A stretch of 64,000 nt of DNA, from NCBI RefSeq assembly GCF_025787225.1, contig NZ_CP090958.1:124001-188000 (forward strand), written 5' to 3'. The first letter of the stretch is position 1; each line of letters opens with the position of its first letter. Below, one piece after another: positions 58,819-64,000 of the stretch. The notes beneath the pieces are model-generated. The model did no database searches. It had not been told where the DNA came from and saw nothing but the letters and a program-made list of their open reading frames with translations. The position numbers and the translations under genes were made by a program. This DNA is from Saxibacter everestensis. GTDB taxonomy: Bacteria > Actinomycetota > Actinomycetes > Actinomycetales > Brevibacteriaceae.

Positions 58819-59919
58819 TTAGAAGGACCGGCGCTGTGCGATGAGCGGACAGTCGAACGGATCGCGGGCGCGCAGGCCTACCTGATTGAGATAGCGGACC
58901 ACGATCCCGTAGGAGTGCCAGAGCGTTGTCTCGGTATACCGCACCTCGTGTTTGGCACAGTAGGCCGCTATGATCGGTTGCGCCCTGCGCAGGTTGGGTC
59001 GTGGCATCGACGGGAACAGATGGTGCTCGATCTGGTAGTTGAGCCCGCCCATCGCGGTATCGATGAATCGGTTGCCGCGGATATTTCGGCTCATCAGCAC
59101 CTGCCTTTGGATGAAGTCAAGCTTCAGATTCTTCGGCACGATCGGCATCCCCTTGTGATTCGGGGCGAAGGACGCTCCCATGTACAGTCCGAACAGTCCG
59201 AGCTGGATCGCCAGGAACACCGCGGCCTTGCCCGGTGAAAGCACCAGGAGTACCAACGCGAGATAGCCGCCGAGCCGGATGGCGAGAAACACGATCTCGA
59301 CCCATCGGCGGTTCAGTTTTCCCCGGCCGAACACCCTGCGGATACCGATGGTGTGCAGCGAGATGCCCTCCAGCAGAAGAAGCGGGAAGAAGAACCAGCC
59401 CTGGCGCGCGACCAACCACCGGGTCAGCGGTGTGCGACGGGATTGCTCCTGCTCAGGAGTGAAGGCCAGTACCTTGAAGCCGATGTCGGGATCAGTCCCG
59501 GCCTTGTTCGGATTGCCGTGGTGCTTGCCGTGCTTGTGCTCCCACCAGGCATAGCTAAGTCCGACGAAGAGGTTACCCAGAATCAGGCTGATCCAGTCGT
59601 TCCACTTGCTCGACTTGAAGATCTGCCGGTGGGCGGCGTCGTGAGCTAGGAACGCCGTCTGCGTCAGCACCACGGCAAAAATCACGGCGGTGAACATCTG
59701 CCACCAGGTGTCGCCAATCCAGACGAAAAGCAGTCCGCAAGCCGCAAAGGTCAGCACTATAACGGACAGCTTGGTCCAGTAGTAACCGTAACGGCGTCTC
59801 AGGAGTCCCGCGGATTCCAACTGATGGGTAAGTTCTGCGAAGTCGCTGACTTGCTGGTTCTGGCCCTGAGCGGAAGGTCGCCGCGCTCCGGCCAATTCAG
59901 TTTGGGATGTGCTGACCAT
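58819..59919 (-). CDS. Membrane fatty-acid desaturase
   Basis: A 366-residue integral membrane di-iron desaturase acting on acyl-lipid or acyl-CoA chains. The three histidine boxes are present: HDAAH near residue 93, HKHGKHH near 128, and QIEHH near 299. Two hydrophobic hairpins flank them. The QxxHH third box is that of front-end or DesA3-like enzymes, so the regiochemistry is uncertain. The ATG at 59919 follows a GGGGGA sequence. No ferredoxin or reductase gene is adjacent. It stands alone, 131 bp from the start-proximal neighbour region of the GAF-ANTAR gene (whose 3' end is at 60051). Confidence 0.9.
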   Translation of the reverse strand: MVSTSQTELAGARRPSAQGQNQQVSDFAELTHQLESAGLLRRRYGYYWTKLSVIVLTFAACGLLFVWIGDTWWQMFTAVIFAVVLTQTAFLAHDAAHRQIFKSSKWNDWISLILGNLFVGLSYAWWEHKHGKHHGNPNKAGTDPDIGFKVLAFTPEQEQSRRTPLTRWLVARQGWFFFPLLLLEGISLHTIGIRRVFGRGKLNRRWVEIVFLAIRLGGYLALVLLVLSPGKAAVFLAIQLGLFGLYMGASFAPNHKGMPIVPKNLKLDFIQRQVLMSRNIRGNRFIDTAMGGLNYQIEHHLFPSMPRPNLRRAQPIIAAYCAKHEVRYTETTLWHSYGIVVRYLNQVGLRARDPFDCPLIAQRRSF

Positions 59920-60050
59920 GATGTCCCCCTGGAAGCGGATTGATTCGCTACCGGGGGCTGGGGCAACTAGCTCGAGTATATCCGTGGAACCGGAATGATT
60001 CGCTGCCGAGGCTGGGACTTCGCTGGGTGTTTGGCCGGAGAGCGTGGCTG

Positions 60051-60764
60051 TCAGACCGTGATCGAGCGCTGCACTACTCCTTCGGCCACATCCCGGAGCC
60101 GGAGGTTGTTCCTGCGGGCATGTGTGCGCAGCCGGGCGAACGCTTCGTCCATATCGACGCCGTCCGTCTGCGAGACGACGCCCTTTGCCTGTTCAATCAG
60201 GATCCGGCTGGTCAGGGCTCGCTGCAATTGTTCGTTGACGATCGAGGTTTCGCTGATTGCCCTCTCCTGCAGGATGCCGATCGTGGCCACGTCCGCTAAC
60301 GCCTGTGCAACCTCGGAGTCCCGGGCGTCCAGGCTTCCTTCGGTGACGCGAAAGAGATTCAGCGCACCGATGACGGTGTTGCGCAATCGCAGCGGGACGG
60401 CGTGCACTGAGCGGTAGCCCTGTTCAAGGGCTACGGCTCGGAACTGGGGCCAGCGGGAGTCAGGATCGCCCACATTCGTCACGGTGACGACTTTCCCCGA
60501 AACGAAGCACTCCACGCAGGGGCCTTCGCCGGCGTCGAGCTGCAGAACTTCCACCAACCTGCTGCGTTCGCTGGTGGAGGCGACTACCTCAAGATCGCCA
60601 CTGCTGTTGGCCAGCACCAGCCCGGCGGCGGTGGCGTCGAGCAGCTCGGTGGACTGTTCGACGAGGGTGTGCAGCAACTCCACGACGTCATAATCGGCCA
60701 CCAGTGTGTCTGCAAGCTTGACGAATGTCTCGTTGAGTCGGCTCTCACGGGTGGTCGCGGTCAT
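60051..60764 (-). CDS. GAF-ANTAR antitermination regulator 1
   Basis: A 237-residue protein with an N-terminal GAF sensor (about residues 15-165; SSGDLEVVASTSE, GEGPCVECF near 80) and a C-terminal ANTAR RNA-binding domain (about 175-232; LQRALTSRILIEQAKGVVSQ, then MDEAFARLRTHARRNNLRLRDVA). ANTAR proteins bind tandem RNA hairpins and prevent termination when signalled. The GAF part has a Cys-x-x-Cys in PCVEC, which could sense redox state. The ATG at 60764 is the only start near the domain. A second GAF-ANTAR gene is upstream on the same strand, separated by tandem repeats. Confidence 0.9.
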   Translation of the reverse strand: MTATTRESRLNETFVKLADTLVADYDVVELLHTLVEQSTELLDATAAGLVLANSSGDLEVVASTSERSRLVEVLQLDAGEGPCVECFVSGKVVTVTNVGDPDSRWPQFRAVALEQGYRSVHAVPLRLRNTVIGALNLFRVTEGSLDARDSEVAQALADVATIGILQERAISETSIVNEQLQRALTSRILIEQAKGVVSQTDGVDMDEAFARLRTHARRNNLRLRDVAEGVVQRSITV

Positions 60765-60813
60765 GCCATCACTTTAACGTGGCGTCGTCGGGCGCACACC
60801 CAGCCAAGGCGCT

Positions 60814-60864
60814 CAGTTAGCCAAGGCGGTCAGTTAGCCAAGGCGGTCAGTTAGCCAAGGCGGT
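60814..60864. repeat. Three 17-bp tandem repeats between the GAF-ANTAR genes
   Basis: CAGTTAGCCAAGGCGGT is repeated three times exactly (60814, 60831, 60848) with partial copies on both sides. They lie just after the stop (minus strand, 60898) of the upstream GAF-ANTAR gene. Confidence 0.88.
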
Positions 60865-60897
60865 CAGTCTCGCGGGGGGCTCAGTCCGGTAGGGCGC

Positions 60898-61590
60898 TCA
60901 GTCCGGCAGGGCGGCGAAATCGATCCGGCGGAGAACGACGTCGCGAGCAACCGCGTCGACGGTTCGGCCGTTGGAAAACGCGTGCGCCTGCAGCAGCAGG
61001 AAAGCGTTGACCACTGTGGTGTCCAGTTGAACCAGGATCATGCCGGTAGCCTGATGTACTTCGCGCCGAGAGTGCGTGACGTCGTCGAACTCCGACGATT
61101 CGCCGCTTTCAGCGAGGAGTAGCCCCGGCAGAACTTGCCAGGCGACCGCGGTGGCCAGGCTGCCGGCATCCGCTATCTGACTTGCCGCAAGTGTCCCGGG
61201 TGTCGAGCGGTAGAGGCTTACCACACCAATTCTGATGCCGCCGAGAGCGAGTGGAAAGGCGAAGACAGCTGCTGCAGGCGTTTCCTGGACGGCGGTCCCG
61301 AACATCGGCCAGTCGATCGACCCCACCGAAGTATCTGGGATAAGTACCGGGTGTCCCGATGCCATTGCGACCCGGCTCGGGCCCTCGCCGAGGTCGAACT
61401 GCAGTTCATCGAGGCGCGCGGCCAATGAATCGCTGGCGCACAAGGTGGACTGCTGTGCTGCGCTCCCGGAGGCAGAAACTGCGGCACCCGTGATAGGCAG
61501 CGCTGTCACAAATGGCGCGCAGAGCCGTTGCAGCCCGCCCTCGGGAGCCGTAATGCGCTTATGCGCCAGGTTGTACGCCTGCCGGTTCAT
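60898..61590 (-). CDS. GAF-ANTAR antitermination regulator 2
   Basis: A 230-residue relative of the next gene. The GAF domain covers about residues 20-160 (LDELQFDLGEGPSRVAMASG near 63, VFAFPLALGGIRIGVVSLYR near 112). The ANTAR part covers about 170-225 (VHQATGMILVQLDTTVVNAFLLLQAHAF), but its pattern is weaker than in regulator 1. The GAF lacks the Cys pair of regulator 1 at GEGP, having Ser-Arg there. The ATG at 61590 is chosen since residues further upstream look like antisense noise. Possible partner of regulator 1 on a common RNA target. No ANTAR-type dual hairpin was identified here. Confidence 0.82.
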   Translation of the reverse strand: MNRQAYNLAHKRITAPEGGLQRLCAPFVTALPITGAAVSASGSAAQQSTLCASDSLAARLDELQFDLGEGPSRVAMASGHPVLIPDTSVGSIDWPMFGTAVQETPAAAVFAFPLALGGIRIGVVSLYRSTPGTLAASQIADAGSLATAVAWQVLPGLLLAESGESSEFDDVTHSRREVHQATGMILVQLDTTVVNAFLLLQAHAFSNGRTVDAVARDVVLRRIDFAALPD

Positions 61591-61883
61591 GGTGACGTCC
61601 GGCGCGGAATGTACGGGTCGGAGGGCGCGGCCGAGACCCTTGGCAGCGGATGTGGATCCGCGTGGCTGTTTGGCATATCGGAGCCTCAGGGTCGTTCGGA
61701 TGGAACCGGGACGAACGACGAGGTCCAGATCGCACGCTGCCGAGCAGGGGCGGCACGCCAGTACTCCTGAGTATACTCCGCACGGCATGCGCGACGCTCT
61801 GGTCGAGCCATATGCGCCCCGCCATCCGGCACGACGCCACCGCATCCCGCGCCGCCACCTGGCTCAGCGCACCGCCATCCGGC
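61591..61883. other. Intergenic region upstream of GAF-ANTAR gene 2
   Basis: About 293 bp with degenerate GC-rich repetition near 61815-61880 (CACCGCCATCCGGCTCAGCG-like pieces), directly after the acyl-CoA dehydrogenase stop. AT-richer sequence around 61765-61790 might hold the promoter. No gene seen. Confidence 0.35.
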
Positions 61884-63068
61884 TCAGCGAAAGGCCGGGA
61901 TGCCCGTGATTGCCTGGCCCATGATGAGTTCGTGCACCTCGCTGGTGCCTTCGTAGGTCATCACACTTTCCAGATTGCTGGCATGCCGCAGCGGGGAGTA
62001 GTCAAGGGTTACCCCGTTCCCGCCGAAAATGCTCCGTGCTTCGCGGGCGATCTTGATCGCCTCACGAACGTTGTTCAGCTTGCCGAAGGAGATCTGTGCC
62101 GGCTGCAGATTGCCGGCATCCTTCATCCGCCCGGTGTGCAGCGCCACCAGGATGCTTTTCTGGATTTCGAGCGCCATCGTGACCAGCTTCTGCTGGGTCA
62201 GCTGGAATGAGGCGATGGGCTTGCCGAATTGGTGACGGTCAAGTGCGTAGCTCAGCGCGGATTCATAGCTGTCCCGAGCGGCGCCGATGGCACCCCAGAT
62301 GATGCCGTACCTGGCCTCGTTCAGACAGGAGAACGGTCCGCTGAGCCCGGCGGCATCCGGAAGCATTGCCTCGGCAGGAAGCCGGACGTCCTGCAGCGTG
62401 ACGTCGCACTGAATTGAGGCCCGCATGGAGATCTTTGCTTCGATATTTGTTGCCGCGAATCCAGGAGTGTCGGTCGGCACCACGAAACCGCGAACCCCGT
62501 CGTCCGTGCGTGCCCAGATGATCGCGACATCGGCGATCGACGCAAGTCCGATCCAACGCTTGGCGCCGTCGATAACCCAGCCTTCGCCGTCCCGCCGGGC
62601 CCTTGTCTGCATCGATCCTGGATCGCTGCCGGCTTCCGGTTCGGTGAGCCCGAAGCAACCGATCGCCTCACCGCGTGCCATCGGCGGCAGCCAGCGCTGT
62701 TTTTGTTCCTCGGAGCCGAACTTGTGCAGCGCACTCATCGCAAGTGACCCCTGCACGCTGACGAAGGTGCGGATGCCGGAGTCTCCGGCCTCGAGTTCAA
62801 GGCAGGCCAGCCCGTATTCGACGGCGCTTCTTCCGGCGCAACCGTAACCGGAAAGGTGCATGCCCAGGACGCCGAGATCGCCAAGCTCACGCACTATGTC
62901 GCGTGGGAACACCGCTCGTTCGTACCAGTCTTTGATGTTCGGCTTGATCCGGGCGTCGACGAAGGCGCGCACCTTGTCGCGTAGCTCCAGCTCGGTAGCG
63001 GAGAGTTGGGCGTCGATATTCAGGTAGTCGATGGCACGTTCCGGAAGTGAGCTGCTCGTATCGGTCAT
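61884..63068 (-). CDS. Acyl-CoA dehydrogenase, glutaryl-CoA-dehydrogenase-like
   Basis: A 394-residue FAD-dependent acyl-CoA dehydrogenase. IGCFGLTEPEAGSDPGSMQTRA near residue 135 is the FAD/substrate signature; the catalytic glutamate lies in TYEGTSEVHELIMGQAITGIPAFR-type sequence at the C-terminus (Glu in YEGTSE near 370). The extended ending GQAITGIPAFR and the arginine in TRARRDGEGWVIDGAKRWIG fit the glutaryl-CoA dehydrogenase branch, which oxidises and decarboxylates glutaryl-CoA in lysine and tryptophan breakdown. The ATG at 63068 is right before the normal N-terminus. No other lysine-pathway gene is adjacent, so specificity stays open. Confidence 0.86.
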   Translation of the reverse strand: MTDTSSSLPERAIDYLNIDAQLSATELELRDKVRAFVDARIKPNIKDWYERAVFPRDIVRELGDLGVLGMHLSGYGCAGRSAVEYGLACLELEAGDSGIRTFVSVQGSLAMSALHKFGSEEQKQRWLPPMARGEAIGCFGLTEPEAGSDPGSMQTRARRDGEGWVIDGAKRWIGLASIADVAIIWARTDDGVRGFVVPTDTPGFAATNIEAKISMRASIQCDVTLQDVRLPAEAMLPDAAGLSGPFSCLNEARYGIIWGAIGAARDSYESALSYALDRHQFGKPIASFQLTQQKLVTMALEIQKSILVALHTGRMKDAGNLQPAQISFGKLNNVREAIKIAREARSIFGGNGVTLDYSPLRHASNLESVMTYEGTSEVHELIMGQAITGIPAFR

Positions 63069-63142
63069 GCGTTCACTGTAAGCCGGGTGCCCATGCCGGG
63101 CGTCGGTGACCGAGGTCGACGGCCACCGGGAGAAGGCCCGGG

Positions 63143-63514
63143 TCAGGCCCTGGCAGTGAGCGGGAAGCGATTACCTTCGGTGTCCTCGAACAGCGACCAA
63201 CGGCCGAATGGCATGTCGATCGGCTCCTGCACGAAGCGGACGCCACGTTGCGTCAACTGCCGCCAGGTCGCATCGAGATCATCGCAGTAGAAAAACACGG
63301 GTGTATTGGGCTGCCCGTCTGGAGCCTGCAGGATAGCGCCGTCCCGTTGTTCGAGTATCAGCACGGCGCCGTCCGGCAGTCGGACCTCGAGCCAGCGTTC
63401 CTCGCCGTATGACGCGTCCTGGGCCAGCTCGCAGCGCATTGTGTCGAGCCAAAACTGCTTGGCGCGCTCCTGATCTGCGACCCCGACCCGGACCTTACTG
63501 ATTCCCTGCAGCAT
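63143..63514 (-). CDS. VOC-superfamily protein
   Basis: A 123-residue one-unit glyoxalase/bleomycin-resistance-like protein. It has KVRVGVADQERAKQFWLDTM, the middle LPDGAVLILEQRDG, and the C-terminal VQEPIDMPFGRWSLFEDTEGN with the usual metal-side acid near 114. Function in this family ranges from detoxification to sequestration; none can be assigned. The ATG at 63514 has GGGAA close upstream. It follows the DinB-like gene on the same strand, 27 bp after its stop, and the two may be co-transcribed. Confidence 0.85.
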   Translation of the reverse strand: MLQGISKVRVGVADQERAKQFWLDTMRCELAQDASYGEERWLEVRLPDGAVLILEQRDGAILQAPDGQPNTPVFFYCDDLDATWRQLTQRGVRFVQEPIDMPFGRWSLFEDTEGNRFPLTARA

Positions 63515-63541
63515 TTCCCGGTCCTCTCGTGACAGCTTCGT

Positions 63542-64000
63542 TCAGGGCGCCCAACTGGGGTTGCGCCCGGCCAGGCCGATCACTCGGTCAAGCAGGGGCG
63601 CCGACTCATCGACCGTGATGACCGGGCCGTAGATCGGCTCGCGATCTGCTGGATCTGTCGATTGCGAGAGTAGATCGAATGAGGCCTGAACCTGGTCCTC
63701 ACCGGGGTTGAAGTGCTGGCCGGTGGCACGGGCAAGATCCCAGCCGTGCACAACCAGCTCGTTGAGCGCGACCGCGCCCATGATGTCGGCGGGCAATGTG
63801 ACGCCGCCGGCCTCCGCCATCCCGTCCCAGGCGTCAGGAACCTGCCAGGCGGCGGCAACTGCTGAAAGTTGGGCCGACAGCTGCGGTTGCCATTCCTCGG
63901 CATCCGAGACCGGAACGGGTTCATCGGGCGCGACTCCGCCATCAGGCATCTGCTCCTTCCGAGCAGCCAGCCGGAAGGCAGTGGTCAGCCCGATCAGATG
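63542..64000 (-). CDS. TIGR03086/DinB-like metal-binding protein, N-terminus beyond window edge
   Basis: The last 152 residues of a protein resembling the TIGR03086 family (mycothiol-dependent/DinB fold, typically about 180-210 residues), common in actinobacteria. Conserved features are MGAVALNELVVHGWDLARATGQ near the middle, which carries the metal-binding histidine, and the PIYGPVITVDESAPLLDRVIGLAGRNP ending (core PLLDRVIGLAGR). The frame stays open to the window edge, and the 17 codons before the ATG at 63949 (giving LIGLTTAFRLAARK) match the family, so the start lies outside; the AAGGAG next to that ATG is too close to be its ribosome site. Role: possibly thiol-dependent detoxification or isomerisation. 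Confidence 0.8.
   Translation of the reverse strand, partial: HLIGLTTAFRLAARKEQMPDGGVAPDEPVPVSDAEEWQPQLSAQLSAVAAAWQVPDAWDGMAEAGGVTLPADIMGAVALNELVVHGWDLARATGQHFNPGEDQVQASFDLLSQSTDPADREPIYGPVITVDESAPLLDRVIGLAGRNPSWAP

Overview
The window is a 64 kb piece of a high-GC actinobacterial chromosome. Support for this comes from leaderless-type and SigB-type promoters, an NgcEFG-type amino-sugar ABC system without its own ATPase, a DUF3151 gene beside purA, paired GAF-ANTAR proteins, a baeRF/Rv2629-like protein and a TIGR03086 DinB-like protein. The exact genus cannot be named from the sequence. No rRNA, tRNA, CRISPR array, transposase or phage gene was seen.

Layout: (1) 1-3.1 kb: a TetR regulator, an NCS1 permease and the first part of an agmatine deiminase. 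Near-identical palindromes lie in front of the regulator and in front of the permease. (2) 3.4-4.7 kb: divergent stress genes, csbD-like and an SDR oxidoreductase; the latter has a good SigB-type promoter. (3) 4.9-24.6 kb: a large cell-surface phosphopolymer cluster. It holds two Stealth phosphotransferases, a bifunctional GT2/TagF-like polymerase, two CDP-glycerol-phosphotransferase-like proteins, a CDP-alcohol phosphatidyltransferase, GT2 and GT4 glycosyltransferases, GalE and a sugar/alcohol-phosphate cytidylyltransferase. Four of the glycosyltransferases end in a similar C-terminal module with a G-N-(L/I)-S motif. (4) 24.7-26.3 kb: an overlapping operon of an ECF sigma factor, an anti-sigma-type zinc finger joined to an Asp23/Gls24 domain, and a second Asp23/Gls24 protein. 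(5) 26.4-33.0 kb: DUF3151 protein, purA, arfB, a TipA-like MerR regulator with a 19-bp-spacer promoter, an N-acetylglucosamine kinase-like gene, and a methyltransferase/APH-kinase pair. (6) 33.4-38.6 kb: an amino-sugar/chitobiose uptake operon (RpiR regulator, SIS-domain protein, ngcEFG). (7) 38.8-46.1 kb: assorted accessory genes: VOC protein, Drr-type ABC exporter, a methyltransferase with an in-frame 27-bp repeat, a truncated FAD monooxygenase, a DHFR-like reductase, a FitAB/VapBC-type toxin-antitoxin pair with a perfect 13-bp-arm operator, and a serine hydrolase.

(8) 46.3-54.9 kb: eight genes on the minus strand, every one overlapping the next. They encode an XRE-TetR fusion regulator, the three enzymes of L-carnitine degradation to glycine betaine (cleavage enzyme, L-carnitine dehydrogenase, betainyl-CoA thioesterase) and a complete Opp/Dpp-type ABC importer. 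The pathway is known; the regulator architecture and the linked importer family are the unusual parts. (9) 55.2-64 kb: baeRF-type protein, barbiturase/cyanuric acid hydrolase with carbamate kinase, a fatty-acid desaturase, two GAF-ANTAR regulators, a glutaryl-CoA-dehydrogenase-like acyl-CoA dehydrogenase, a VOC protein and a DinB-like gene cut by the window edge.

A recurring feature not explained by any gene is a set of unrelated short tandem or direct repeats (units of about 14-27 bp), most of them shortly after stop codons, with three further examples inside coding sequence. The strongest candidates for something undescribed are the sigma/zinc-finger-Asp23 operon, the shared C-terminal module of the glycosyltransferases, and the XRE-TetR carnitine-ABC operon. 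All functions are read from motifs and context by eye; no database search was run.
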